Source: Bacteroidia bacterium
GTDB taxonomy: Bacteria; Bacteroidota; Bacteroidia; Flavobacteriales; Flavobacteriaceae
Reading direction: 5' to 3'
NCBI GenBank assembly: GCA_030432635.1
Contig: JAUIMB010000015.1
Span: 22,789-86,788, forward strand
DNA length: 64,000 bases
Positions 27,952 through 38,060 of this stretch are shown in pieces. Position numbers and translations under genes: made by a program. Under the pieces are notes generated by a model that was not told where the DNA came from, searched no databases, and saw only the letters and a list, made by a program, of their open reading frames with translations. Positions within the stretch are counted from its first letter, which is position 1. Every line of letters starts with the position of its first letter.

Positions 27952-30900
27952 TTGATTGCAACTAACTCTACAATATCAAAATTATCTTATCGTTTTCTAT
28001 TGCTAATTGCCATTGTCATGGTAAGCGGTTTGGGGCATGCTCAAAATGATCCTGCTGCAGAACAAGACTCTACACAAACAGGATTTTCATTGGGAGCATT
28101 GAAGTTTCCAAATCCGCAGAGTATTATCTCAAAATATACATATGACCCGAAGACAGATCGTTATATTTATACGGAATCTGTTGGAAGCTTTAACATCAAT
28201 TACCCAATTATCTTAACTCCTGAAGAGTACCAAAAACTTGTGCTGGCAGAGCAACAGCGCTTGTATTACAAACAGAAAATTGATGCAGCTGCAGGTCAAA
28301 AAGAAGGAACCGAAGACGAACAAAAAAACCTGCTTCCTGAGTTTTATGTGAATTCTGGTTTTTTTGAGACGATATTTGGTAGCAACACTATTGAAGTGAT
28401 CCCTCAAGGATCTGTGGAAATGGATTTGGGGATTTTGTTTACCAAACAAGACAACCCAACGTTCTCACCACGAAATCGTAGTAATTTTACATTCGATTTT
28501 GATCAACGTATCAGTTTAAGCTTATTGGGAAAGGTGGGAACGCGTTTACAAGTTACAGCAAATTACGATACCGAATCCACTTTTGATTTTCAAAATTTGG
28601 TGAAGCTTGAATATACACCAACCGAAGACGATATCATTAGAAAAATTGAGGTTGGTAACGTTAATATGCCTCTCAATAGTTCCCTAATTACTGGAGCTCA
28701 AAGTTTATTTGGTGTCAAAACCGAATTGCAATTTGGTAAAACGCGAGTGACGGCTATATTCTCCGAGCAACAATCTCAATCGCAATCTGTGGTTGCCCAA
28801 GGTGGTGGCACAGTAGAGGAATTTGAATTTTTTGCTAGGGATTATGATGAGAATAGGCATTACTTCTTAGCGCAGTATTTTAGAGATACCTATGATGAAG
28901 CCATGCTTCGTTACCCATTCATCAACAATAATGTTCAAATAACCAGATTGGAAGTATGGGTTACCAATCGAAGCAACCAAACCCAAAATGTCAGAAATGT
29001 CGTTGCTTTACAGGATTTAGGAGAGTTTCAAATCATTGGATTGAATGGTGGAGCTCCACCTCCAGGGTTTTTGAGTCCGAGTGGTTCCTTATTTCCAGAT
29101 AATGGGAACAATGCCTTTGATCCAACAAATATTGGAAATGGTGGTTCACTGTTGTCGCCAGCAATTAGAGATATTACTACAGCCGAACAAGGTATTTTAA
29201 CACAAGCTAATGAAGGTTTTGATTTTGGTAAACTTGAAAATGCCAGAAAACTTCAACAAGGAAGGGATTATACCTTAAATACGCAGCTAGGTTATATTTC
29301 CCTGAACCAACGATTGTTAAACGACGAAATACTCGCAGTAGCTTTTCAGTATACCATAGGAGGTAAGGTGTATCAAGTTGGTGAATTTGCAAATGATGGT
29401 GTGAATTCCACGGCAACAAATACTGATGATGATAATGATGGCATTCCTAATGTTGCTGATGTCGATATCAATGGAGATGGTTTCCTGGATAATGGAACCG
29501 ATAGTGATGGTGATGGTATTAATGATGCTGCTGATGCTGATATCGATAACGATGGAACCATTGATAATGGTCCAGACGTAAATGCCGACGGTATTAATGA
29601 TAACTTTGTTGTTGGTGAGGGTTCCACACAGAGCTTGGTAGTAAAAATGTTAAAGAGTCCAATAACCGATGTCAATCAGCCGATTTGGGACCTGATGATG
29701 AAAAACATCTATGATTCTGGCGCATTTCAGTTAGAGCAAGACGATTTTAGACTCAATATTTTCTACACAGAAACTTCTCCTTTAAATTATATAGTACCTG
29801 TCGAGGGAACGGTATTTCCTCCTTTCGATAACAACACGCCTTTTATTACTGGTGACGATTCAGAGATTCAGGATATCCCATTAATTCGTCTCTTTCATTT
29901 AGATCGATTGAACTTTAATAATGATCCGCAAGCAGGAGGTGATGGTTTCTTTGACTTTGTGGAAGGACAGACAGTACTTTCGCAAAACGGAAAAATCATT
30001 TTTACGAAGGTAGAGCCTTTTGGGCGTTATCTATTTGATATTCTCGATGATGATGGAAACCCAAATGATAATGATGCAGACTATGAATATAATGAAGGTG
30101 ATCCTGGACCCAATCCGTACAACCTTAACCAAGAAAAGTACGTTTACGATATTTTATACAAGCAAACAAAAACGGCTGCGCTCGATGAAGCCGAGAAAAA
30201 CAAGTTCCAGATCAAGGGACGCTATAAATCTTCAGGAGGTGATGGTATTCCTTTAGGCGCTTTTAATGTTCCTCGAGGTTCAGTGGTGGTGACAGCTGGT
30301 GGACGAACATTGGTTGAAGGTCAGGATTATACGGTCAATTATCAAATTGGTAGGGTGTATATCATCGACGAAGCCCTTAAATCATCAAACACACCCATTA
30401 ATGTTTCGGTCGAAAATAATGCGGTGTTTGGTCAACAAACACGTCGTTTTTCAGGTGTGAATGTCGAACACCAATTCAATGAGAATTTTGTTTTGGGCGC
30501 GACCATTCTCAATTTAAGTGAGCGACCAATAACCCAAAAAGCCAATTACAACACAGAACCTATAAATAATACAATTTTTGGGTTCAATGGAAATTATTCA
30601 ACCGAAGTGCCTTTCTTTACAAGATTGGTCAATAAATTGCCAAATATTGATACAGATGCACCATCAAATATTTCGGTAAGAGGAGAGTTTGCTTATTTGA
30701 AGCCAGGTGCTCCAAAAGGAACGAATTTTAATAATGAAGCAACAGCTTATGTTGATGATTTCGAAGGCACGCAAGGCGCTATCGATCTTTTGTCACCACA
30801 ATCTTGGTTCTTATCGAGTAGACCACGAACTGTAAATGGTGTGCAAGAAGATGACCCAGTTAATGCACCTGGTGTCCAAAATGGTTATGATCGTGCGTTT

Positions 30901-33900
30901 TTGAACTGGTATTCTATTGATCCTATATTTTATAGTAATCAGCGTCCAGATGAAATTTCCGATGATGATGTATCTGACTTATATACGAGACGTGTATTTA
31001 TTGACGAAGTATTCCCTGAGATTGATATTGCCCAAGGTCAAAACACTGTAATTAATACCTTGGATTTAGTATACTATCCAACGGAAAGAGGACCTTATAA
31101 CTTTGACCCAATGGCTACCGATGATAATCTCGATCCAGCGACAAGTTGGGCTGGTATCACAAGGCAGATTACATCTACCGATTTTGAACAAGCCAATGTC
31201 GAATACATCGAGTTTTGGTTACAGGATCCGTTTTTGAATAACGAACCTGGTACCAGTCAGCCAGGTAAAATATTTGTGAATTTGGGTAATATTTCCGAAG
31301 ACGTCTTAAAAGATGGTAAAAAGCAATACGAAAATGGCTTGCCTGAAAATGGAGATATCACACCACTTTTACCAGAAACACTATACCAAACGGTTGTACC
31401 AAGAAACCAATCCTTAATTTATACGTTTTCAACTACAGGTGATGAGCGAAACAATCAAGATGTTGGTTACGATGGCTATGATGACAATGAGGAAATCGCT
31501 CGCTTTGGTGGGAACTTTGGGCCAGACCCTTCCAAGGATAATTATCTATACTATTTAAATAATTCAGGAAATATATTTCAACGCTACAAGCAATACAATG
31601 GTCAGCAAGGTAACTCTCCTGATGTATTCACCGATACCAATAGAGGCTCAACACCTCAACCTGATGTAGAGGATATCAATAGGGATAATACCATGAATAC
31701 TATTGATAGCTATTTTGAGTATGAAATAGAAATCAATGAAAACACCCTTAACATCAATAACCCTCAAATTAATGATGTAAAGCAGCGAAATGTTACGTTG
31801 CCAAATGGGCAATCAGCAACAGTTTTTTGGTATCAATTTAGAATTCCTATTGGAGAAGGACCAAATAGAAGAGCCATTGGAGGCATTTCTGATATTAGAT
31901 CTGTTCGTTTTGCTCGTCTTTATCTTGAAGACTTCACAGAAAGAACGGTTTTGCGATTTGCGACTTTGGATCTTGTGCGAAGTGATTGGAGACGTTACCG
32001 ATTGACCTTAGATGACGAGCCTAACAATGATAATGATGATACTGAATTTTCAGTAGGTGTTGTTGGTTTACAAGAGAATGATGGTAACTATGTCTTGCCT
32101 CCAGGAGTTGTTTTAGAGCAACTTAACAACAACAACAATATCATTCGCCAAAACGAACAATCCTTACAGGTAGAAGTGTGTAATCTTGAGCCTGAAGACT
32201 CAAGAGGAGTTTTCAAGAATATTAATGTGGATATGCGTCAGTATAATAAACTGCGTATGTTTATACATGCCCAAGAAGGTGAAACAGGCATGCTCAATGA
32301 TGGTGACCTAGTTGGATTTATTCGAATGGGTAATGACTTCACCCAAAACTTCTATGAGATAGAAGTACCTTTAGAAGTGTCTTCAGGAAGTATTTCAGCC
32401 GAAAGTGTCTGGCCTGAAGCCAATGAAATTAATATAGAACTAAGTGTTTTAGAACAAATCAAGTCACTAGGAATCGCAAATGGGACACTTGCTAATGAGG
32501 ATCCGTCTTATTATGATGTCGTTGGTAATGAAATAACTCCAGTGGCTGAATTTGATCCGTTTACATTAGGGCAACAAAGGGTTGCCATAAAAGGAAACCC
32601 AAATTTTGGAGACGTTCGGGTATTAATGGTAGGTGTGAAAAACTCAGGTCAAAGTGGCATGGGTGTCTGCGGTGAAGTGTGGTTTAATGAACTACGTCTT
32701 TCAGATCTCGATAATGAGGGTGGTTGGGCTGCTGTTGCTGCCATGGATGCTAACTTTGCCGATTTTGCCAATGTTAGTGCAACTGGTAGAAAAACAACCA
32801 TTGGTTTTGGTTCGGTTGAGCAACGACCTAATGAACGAAGTCGAGAAGATGTGCTTCAATATGATGTAGTTACCAACTTTAACCTAGGACAATTATTACC
32901 AAAAAAATGGGGCATACAGTTGCCATTCAATTATGCCATAGGTGAAGAGATCATCACACCTGAATATGATCAATTCTATAAGGATTTAAAGTTGGAAGCC
33001 CGACTTGATGCCGCTAATTCTGAAGAAGAAAGAGAAACCATCAAAACGCAATCGGAAGATTATACCAAACGTCAAAGCATCAACTTTATTGGTGTAAGAA
33101 AAAATAGGACTACCGACAAAAAACCACGTTTCTATGATGTTGAAAACTTAACGTTCAATTATTCCTATAACAAGGAAGAGCATAGAGATTTTGAAATTGA
33201 AAATTCCTTGAGTCAAAATGTTAGGGTTGGCGCAAACTACAATTACAATTTCGAACCGATTAACATTGAACCATTTAAAAAGAATGATTCGTTGTTTAGA
33301 AACAAGTATTGGAAGATTTTAAAGGATTTCAATTTCAATCCGATTCCTACAAGTTTCTCTGCGACGTCTGATATTATTCGACAGTTTAACAAACAAAAGT
33401 TTAGGGAGGTTGAACTTGCAGGAGGAAATATAGGTCTCGAAGAACTTTTCCGTAGAAACTACAATTTCAATACCCAATATGTCATCAATTACAATTTAAC
33501 GAAGGCATTGAGTTTAAACTTCACAGCTGCCAATACTAACATCGTAAGAAATTATTTTATAAATGATGAGCTCAACGGAAGACAAGATCCAACGTTGGAT
33601 GTTTGGGATGGTTTCTTTGATCTAGGTGACCCTAATATTCAGAACCAACAACTACAGGTCAATTATGAAATACCGTTGTATAAAATACCGACGCTAAGCT
33701 TCTTGAGAGCCACGTATTCCTATACAGGAGATTTTCAATGGCAAAAAGGCTCTGATTTGAACGCCAACCTACCTATAGATAATGGCGACGGAACCTTTAC
33801 GAGGTATAATCTTGGAAATTCCATTCAGAATGCAAATACACACAACATAAATTCGACACTAAACATGGAGTCGCTTTATAAGTATATTGGCATTAAAAAG

Positions 33901-35427
33901 AAACGAACAGCAGGTAAAGCGGCTGCAACACCTAAAGGGCTTGATAAAGATGGCAAGGCCAATCCAGCTTCAGGTGCAACACCAAAAACGAAAAAGAGTG
34001 GTGGTTCGAAAATTTTAAATGGATTGATTGATGTATTGACCTCAGTAAAGCGTATTCAGATAAACTATACGGAAAATAATGGATCCTTTTTGCCTGGTTA
34101 CCTCAGGACACCTGGTTTTATTGGGACGTTTAAGCCAACATTGGGATACACTTTTGGAAGCCAAAGAGACATTAGAACATTGGCCGCACGAAATGGCTGG
34201 CTAACTGTTTTTCCTGATTTTAACCAACAATATACTGAAACAACAAATCGTGCACTTGATTTCTCGGCAGATGTTGAATTGCTTCCTGATCTTAATATCG
34301 ATCTTACAGGTGGACGTATTTATGCTGAGAACACAACACAAAACTTTAGGGTTGAGGATTTTATAGATGCCAATGGCAACTTTGGATCTGATGGAGTCTT
34401 GGATTATCATCCTTTAGTGACCAATTCCTTTGGAAACTTTAATATTTCAACTGCACTGATAAAAACAGCATTTAGTAAAAGCGATGAAACCCAATCGGCA
34501 GCTTTTGAGGATTTTAGAACCAATCGTTTAACAGTAGCTAGGCGTTTGGCAAGAAATTTTTATGGTAATGATAACTATGCTGTGGATGGAGAAGGTTATC
34601 CTTTGGGCTTTGGTAAGAACAGCCAAGCTGTTTTATTGCCTTCATTTTTGGCAGCTTATAAAGGGTCGAGTGCTGATAAAATTAGTCTGTCGGCATTTAG
34701 GGATATTCCAATTCCGAATTGGCAATTAAAATATACAGGTTTCATGAAGATGAAGTGGTTTAAGAAAAACTTCAAGCGTTTTTCAATAACCCATGGTTAC
34801 CGTTCGAGTTATACCATTAATCAATTCAGGACAAACTTAGATTTAGATCCACGATTGTTAAGGCCAGGAGCCGACTACGATAGTCAGAATCCTGATGTCT
34901 TGGATCAATCGGGTAACTTTAAGAATGAAACCTTATTCAGTAATATCAATTTAGAGGAACAGTTTAGTCCATTATTCCGATTGGATTTTGAAATGAAAAA
35001 TTCGATTAAGGTGCTTGCAGAAATGAAAAAGGACAGAATCCTTTCATTGAGTTTTGATAACAACCTTTTGACTGAAATCCAAGGTAAGGAATATATCTTG
35101 GGACTAGGCTATCGAATCAAGGATCTTCGTATTCGTTCAAAATTGGCAGGACCAAAGCAAGTTATAAAGAGTGACTTGAACATGAAGGCAGATTTATCGG
35201 TAAGAAATAATAAAACCATTATTAGGTATTTGGATATTGATAATAACCAAATCACACAAGGGCAGACCATTTGGGGAATCAAGTATACTGCCGATTATGC
35301 GTTTACAAAAAACTTAACAGCGATTTTCTATTTTGATTACGCGTTTTCAGAGTATGAGATTTCAACAGCTTTCCCGCAAACTACCATTAGAGCAGGGTTT
35401 ACATTGCGATACAATTTTGGAAATTAA
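27952..35427 (+). CDS. sprA: Type IX secretion / gliding motility translocon protein SprA
   Basis: 2491 residues, in the range of the SprA family. TTG start, giving a signal peptide that ends GLGHAQ (about residue 30); no ATG precedes it. SprA is the giant outer-membrane beta-barrel that forms the T9SS protein-conducting channel (established in Flavobacterium johnsoniae). Alternating beta-strand sequence rich in Asn, aromatic residues and Asp extends throughout, with a canonical barrel end TIRAGFTLRYNFGN. At about residues 488-550 (29415-29600) a calcium-binding TSP3-like insert repeats DxDxDGI units. Preceded by ruvA. Its presence means the cell secretes proteins with T9SS C-terminal signals. 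Confidence 0.95.
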   Translation: MIATNSTISKLSYRFLLLIAIVMVSGLGHAQNDPAAEQDSTQTGFSLGALKFPNPQSIISKYTYDPKTDRYIYTESVGSFNINYPIILTPEEYQKLVLAEQQRLYYKQKIDAAAGQKEGTEDEQKNLLPEFYVNSGFFETIFGSNTIEVIPQGSVEMDLGILFTKQDNPTFSPRNRSNFTFDFDQRISLSLLGKVGTRLQVTANYDTESTFDFQNLVKLEYTPTEDDIIRKIEVGNVNMPLNSSLITGAQSLFGVKTELQFGKTRVTAIFSEQQSQSQSVVAQGGGTVEEFEFFARDYDENRHYFLAQYFRDTYDEAMLRYPFINNNVQITRLEVWVTNRSNQTQNVRNVVALQDLGEFQIIGLNGGAPPPGFLSPSGSLFPDNGNNAFDPTNIGNGGSLLSPAIRDITTAEQGILTQANEGFDFGKLENARKLQQGRDYTLNTQLGYISLNQRLLNDEILAVAFQYTIGGKVYQVGEFANDGVNSTATNTDDDNDGIPNVADVDINGDGFLDNGTDSDGDGINDAADADIDNDGTIDNGPDVNADGINDNFVVGEGSTQSLVVKMLKSPITDVNQPIWDLMMKNIYDSGAFQLEQDDFRLNIFYTETSPLNYIVPVEGTVFPPFDNNTPFITGDDSEIQDIPLIRLFHLDRLNFNNDPQAGGDGFFDFVEGQTVLSQNGKIIFTKVEPFGRYLFDILDDDGNPNDNDADYEYNEGDPGPNPYNLNQEKYVYDILYKQTKTAALDEAEKNKFQIKGRYKSSGGDGIPLGAFNVPRGSVVVTAGGRTLVEGQDYTVNYQIGRVYIIDEALKSSNTPINVSVENNAVFGQQTRRFSGVNVEHQFNENFVLGATILNLSERPITQKANYNTEPINNTIFGFNGNYSTEVPFFTRLVNKLPNIDTDAPSNISVRGEFAYLKPGAPKGTNFNNEATAYVDDFEGTQGAIDLLSPQSWFLSSRPRTVNGVQEDDPVNAPGVQNGYDRAFLNWYSIDPIFYSNQRPDEISDDDVSDLYTRRVFIDEVFPEIDIAQGQNTVINTLDLVYYPTERGPYNFDPMATDDNLDPATSWAGITRQITSTDFEQANVEYIEFWLQDPFLNNEPGTSQPGKIFVNLGNISEDVLKDGKKQYENGLPENGDITPLLPETLYQTVVPRNQSLIYTFSTTGDERNNQDVGYDGYDDNEEIARFGGNFGPDPSKDNYLYYLNNSGNIFQRYKQYNGQQGNSPDVFTDTNRGSTPQPDVEDINRDNTMNTIDSYFEYEIEINENTLNINNPQINDVKQRNVTLPNGQSATVFWYQFRIPIGEGPNRRAIGGISDIRSVRFARLYLEDFTERTVLRFATLDLVRSDWRRYRLTLDDEPNNDNDDTEFSVGVVGLQENDGNYVLPPGVVLEQLNNNNNIIRQNEQSLQVEVCNLEPEDSRGVFKNINVDMRQYNKLRMFIHAQEGETGMLNDGDLVGFIRMGNDFTQNFYEIEVPLEVSSGSISAESVWPEANEINIELSVLEQIKSLGIANGTLANEDPSYYDVVGNEITPVAEFDPFTLGQQRVAIKGNPNFGDVRVLMVGVKNSGQSGMGVCGEVWFNELRLSDLDNEGGWAAVAAMDANFADFANVSATGRKTTIGFGSVEQRPNERSREDVLQYDVVTNFNLGQLLPKKWGIQLPFNYAIGEEIITPEYDQFYKDLKLEARLDAANSEEERETIKTQSEDYTKRQSINFIGVRKNRTTDKKPRFYDVENLTFNYSYNKEEHRDFEIENSLSQNVRVGANYNYNFEPINIEPFKKNDSLFRNKYWKILKDFNFNPIPTSFSATSDIIRQFNKQKFREVELAGGNIGLEELFRRNYNFNTQYVINYNLTKALSLNFTAANTNIVRNYFINDELNGRQDPTLDVWDGFFDLGDPNIQNQQLQVNYEIPLYKIPTLSFLRATYSYTGDFQWQKGSDLNANLPIDNGDGTFTRYNLGNSIQNANTHNINSTLNMESLYKYIGIKKKRTAGKAAATPKGLDKDGKANPASGATPKTKKSGGSKILNGLIDVLTSVKRIQINYTENNGSFLPGYLRTPGFIGTFKPTLGYTFGSQRDIRTLAARNGWLTVFPDFNQQYTETTNRALDFSADVELLPDLNIDLTGGRIYAENTTQNFRVEDFIDANGNFGSDGVLDYHPLVTNSFGNFNISTALIKTAFSKSDETQSAAFEDFRTNRLTVARRLARNFYGNDNYAVDGEGYPLGFGKNSQAVLLPSFLAAYKGSSADKISLSAFRDIPIPNWQLKYTGFMKMKWFKKNFKRFSITHGYRSSYTINQFRTNLDLDPRLLRPGADYDSQNPDVLDQSGNFKNETLFSNINLEEQFSPLFRLDFEMKNSIKVLAEMKKDRILSLSFDNNLLTEIQGKEYILGLGYRIKDLRIRSKLAGPKQVIKSDLNMKADLSVRNNKTIIRYLDIDNNQITQGQTIWGIKYTADYAFTKNLTAIFYFDYAFSEYEISTAFPQTTIRAGFTLRYNFGN

Positions 35428-35451
35428 ATAGTAATTAAGAACTAAAAAAAT

Positions 35452-35459
35452 TACTTTTG
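35452..35459 (+). promoter_or_regulatory. -7 element of gcvH
   Basis: TACTTTTG, 28 bases before the gcvH ATG. No TTG at the right distance. Confidence 0.45.
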
Positions 35460-35487
35460 TTAGCACACATTAATTTTATTGACTACA

Positions 35488-35868
35488 ATGAATATACCTT
35501 CTAATTTAAAATACACAAAAGACCACGAATGGGTAAAGATTGATGGTGATATAGCCATAGTTGGAATTACCGATTTTGCACAAGGCGAACTAGGTGATAT
35601 CGTTTATGTTGAAGTTGAAACTGTAGACGAAACCCTAGACATTGAAGAGATTTTTGGTACCGTTGAAGCTGTTAAAACGGTTTCAGATTTGTTTTTGCCT
35701 CTGTCTGGAGAAATAATTGAGTTTAATGATAGTCTAGAGGACGAACCAGATAAGGTAAATTCTGATCCTTATGGTGATGGTTGGATGATTAAAATCAAAT
35801 TCTCTGAGTCTTCAGAAATCGATAACCTTTTATCAGCCGATGATTACAAAGCTCTTATTGGCGCTTAA
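35488..35868 (+). CDS. gcvH: Glycine cleavage system H protein
   Basis: 126 residues from ATG 35488 (a TTG three codons earlier is also in frame). Lipoyl-domain protein with KYTKDHEWV near the start and the lipoylation site [13 protein letters not shown]. It carries the aminomethyl group between the P and T proteins of the glycine cleavage system. gcvP and gcvT are not in the window. The next gene overlaps its 3' end by 29 bases. Confidence 0.95.
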   Translation: MNIPSNLKYTKDHEWVKIDGDIAIVGITDFAQGELGDIVYVEVETVDETLDIEEIFGTVEAVKTVSDLFLPLSGEIIEFNDSLEDEPDKVNSDPYGDGWMIKIKFSESSEIDNLLSADDYKALIGA

Positions 35869-36229
35869 AAAATGGGCTTTACCACTTGTTGTTGTTTATA
35901 CTTTAGCTCTAACTAGTGCTAGTTTGTTGTCCTTGTCAGGCTTGCCGAGTATTGGGATAGAATTCGAAGATAAAATATTTCACCTATTGGCATATTTCAT
36001 ATTCACGCTACTGTTGTATAATTATTTTAACTCGATTCACTTGAAGCACGCGCTATCAATTTCAGTACTCATAGCAGTTGTTTATGGCATAGTTATTGAG
36101 ATTCTCCAATATACCTTGACCACATGGCGCATGTTTGATGTTTATGATGCCTTAGCCAATACATTGGGTGCAATTCTAGCGAGTATAATGCTAAAAGTAT
36201 TGTTAAATGGTAAAGTTAAAATAGAATAA
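35840..36229 (+). CDS. VanZ-like membrane protein
   Basis: 129 residues with four hydrophobic helices (about 12-30, 44-62, 68-88, 104-122). Motifs [17 protein letters not shown] and [25 protein letters not shown] match the VanZ-like family (DKxxHxxxYxxL and ExxQ...R..xxDxxANxxG). Function in Bacteroidota unknown. It starts inside gcvH (29-base overlap), suggesting translational coupling; a gcvH-vanZ pair is common in flavobacteria. Confidence 0.85.
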   Translation: MITKLLLALKKWALPLVVVYTLALTSASLLSLSGLPSIGIEFEDKIFHLLAYFIFTLLLYNYFNSIHLKHALSISVLIAVVYGIVIEILQYTLTTWRMFDVYDALANTLGAILASIMLKVLLNGKVKIE

Positions 36230-36288
36230 TCCCTTGCTTTTTTCACCAAAATTTGGTTAATTTAGCAGTTCGAAAACCTTAAAAACAC

Positions 36289-37014
36289 ATGGAACCAAAA
36301 AAGAATGTAAAAGCAGATGTTAGCAGGAATAGTTCACTCTATTTTGCAGTTGGTCTGGCGTTAATGTTGGCATTGACCTATATGACAATCAATTACAAGA
36401 CCTACGAAAAAGACGACATCGATATTGGTCAGTTGAATTTAGATGATTTGGAAGAAGAGGAAATTCCAATCACGAATCAAGAAATAATTCCACCACCTCC
36501 ACCACCTCCACCACCAGTAGTGCCAGAGGAAATCGAGATTGTGGAAGATGAAAAGGAAATTGAAGAGACCGTTATCGAATCTACCGAAACCGATCAGGAA
36601 GAGGAGATTGTCGAGGTTGAAGAAATTGAAGTAGAAGAGGTTGAAGAAGATATTGATGTTCCTTTCAACGTTATTGAAAATGTTCCAATATTTCCAGGTT
36701 GTGAAAATGAAAAGGGGAACGATGCAAAAAAACAATGTATGTCTGACAAGATTAGTAAGTTCGTCAATAGAAAATTCAATACTGACCTAGCAAGTGATCT
36801 TGGTCTTTCAGGAAGACAACGTATTAATGTGATTTTTAAGATTGACAAAACGGGTAATATTGTTGGAATTAGAGCAAGAGCACCACACCCAGGACTTGAA
36901 AAAGAAGCCAAACGTGTTATTGGTCTTTTGCCAAAAATGAAACCAGGAAAACAACGAGGTAAACCTGTGAATGTACCTTATTCCTTACCAATATTGTTCC
37001 AGGTACAAGATTAG
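36289..37014 (+). CDS. TonB-family energy transducer (first paralogue)
   Basis: 241 residues: short cytoplasmic N-terminus, one transmembrane helix (about 15-35), a Pro stretch (PPPPPPPPPVV, about 66-77) and acidic Glu/Val-rich linker, then a TonB C-terminal domain (about 130-241; GRQRINVIFKIDKTGNIVGI, RAPHPGLEKEAKRV). Two cysteines in PIFPGCE and KKQCMSDK are conserved in the next two genes. TonB proteins span the periplasm and power outer membrane transporters with ExbBD; the acidic linker is longer than usual. Followed by its own terminator. Confidence 0.9.
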   Translation: MEPKKNVKADVSRNSSLYFAVGLALMLALTYMTINYKTYEKDDIDIGQLNLDDLEEEEIPITNQEIIPPPPPPPPPVVPEEIEIVEDEKEIEETVIESTETDQEEEIVEVEEIEVEEVEEDIDVPFNVIENVPIFPGCENEKGNDAKKQCMSDKISKFVNRKFNTDLASDLGLSGRQRINVIFKIDKTGNIVGIRARAPHPGLEKEAKRVIGLLPKMKPGKQRGKPVNVPYSLPILFQVQD

Positions 37015-37040
37015 TAGACCTTCTAATACCATAAAATTCA

Positions 37041-37072
37041 AAATCCCATCTAATTACTTAGATGGGATTTTT
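37041..37072 (+). terminator. Intrinsic terminator after the first tonB paralogue
   Basis: AAATCCCATCTAA (37041-37053), loop TTAC, TTAGATGGGATTT (37058-37070), then T. Perfect 13-bp stem. Confidence 0.9.
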
Positions 37073-37128
37073 ACTTTGGTATGCTTATTGTGATTTTATC
37101 ATAATATTAACATTCTAAATATAGTATT

Positions 37129-37935
37129 ATGAAAGATTTAAAAAAATCGCATGATATTGCTGGTCAGAGCAATGTTGTGCAAAAATCACGTAAGCACGAT
37201 GTAAATTTACAAAAAAACTCTACGTTGTACTTTCAAGTAGGCTTAATTCTTAGCCTTTTGGCGACCTATGCCATTTTCGAAATGAAATTTGAAAACAAGG
37301 TACAGGATTACGCAAAGTTGGTGCCTTTAGGTCCTGAAGACATCACATACCAAATGCAGGATTTTATTGTTGAGCCAGATGCTCCAAAGCAAGAACAAGT
37401 GAAAAAGCAAAAGCCTGTATTAGTGGTCGATGAACCCAAAATCGTGGATGATGACGTCAATATTGACGAAACTCCAGACATCATAACAGATATGGAAACT
37501 AAGCCTGCCACTGTGGTCAATGCAAATGACCTCGGAAAGGCCGAAGATCCTGATAAGGATGTTGAAGAAGATGAAATTTTCAACATGATCAATGTCGAAA
37601 TTGTTCCAATATATCCTGGTTGCGAAGACATGACCACAAATCAAGAACGTGTTAAGTGTATGTCGCAAAAGTTAGCAAAGCTCGTACAAAGAAAGTTTGA
37701 TACCGACATTGCAGCCGATTACGGCTTAACAGGTAGACAACGCATTAATGTTCAGTTTAAAATCGATCACAACGGACAAATTACTGAAATTCAAACCAGA
37801 GCACCTCACCCAAAACTAGAAAAGGAAGCCGAGCGTATTGCCAACAAAATACCCAAAATGACACCAGGTTTACAACGTCAGAAGCCAGTTTCGGTAATGT
37901 ATAATCTACCGATTGTCTTTGATGTCAAACACTAA
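37129..37935 (+). CDS. TonB-family energy transducer (second paralogue)
   Basis: 268 residues. Same plan as its neighbour: an N-terminal tail of about 30 residues, one transmembrane helix (about 33-50), acidic linker without a Pro run, and TonB C-terminal domain (about 155-268; GRQRINVQFKIDHNGQITEI, RAPHPKLEKEAERI). The cysteine pair recurs in PIYPGCED and VKCMSQK. High similarity of the C-terminal domains shows a tandem duplication. Own terminator downstream. Likely partner transporters are not encoded nearby. Confidence 0.9.
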   Translation: MKDLKKSHDIAGQSNVVQKSRKHDVNLQKNSTLYFQVGLILSLLATYAIFEMKFENKVQDYAKLVPLGPEDITYQMQDFIVEPDAPKQEQVKKQKPVLVVDEPKIVDDDVNIDETPDIITDMETKPATVVNANDLGKAEDPDKDVEEDEIFNMINVEIVPIYPGCEDMTTNQERVKCMSQKLAKLVQRKFDTDIAADYGLTGRQRINVQFKIDHNGQITEIQTRAPHPKLEKEAERIANKIPKMTPGLQRQKPVSVMYNLPIVFDVKH

Positions 37936-37961
37936 ATAAATAGTGTATAAACACGCTTAAG

Positions 37962-37999
37962 GCGGTAGCGGTATATAATATCAGCTACCGCTTTTTTTT
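37962..37999 (+). terminator. Intrinsic terminator after the second tonB paralogue
   Basis: GCGGTAGC (37962-37969), 14-base loop, GCTACCGC (37984-37991), then eight T residues. Confidence 0.88.
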
Positions 38000-38060
38000 A
38001 TAATCGGCTTTTTTGAAAAAAGTGCTATCTTTCGCCGAACTAAAATGATGTTTTTGCTCT

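Noticed and set aside
29415..29600. Possible tandem DNA repeat or CRISPR-like array
   Set aside because: Repetition is of Asp-rich codons only, irregular in length and in frame within SprA; no spacers.
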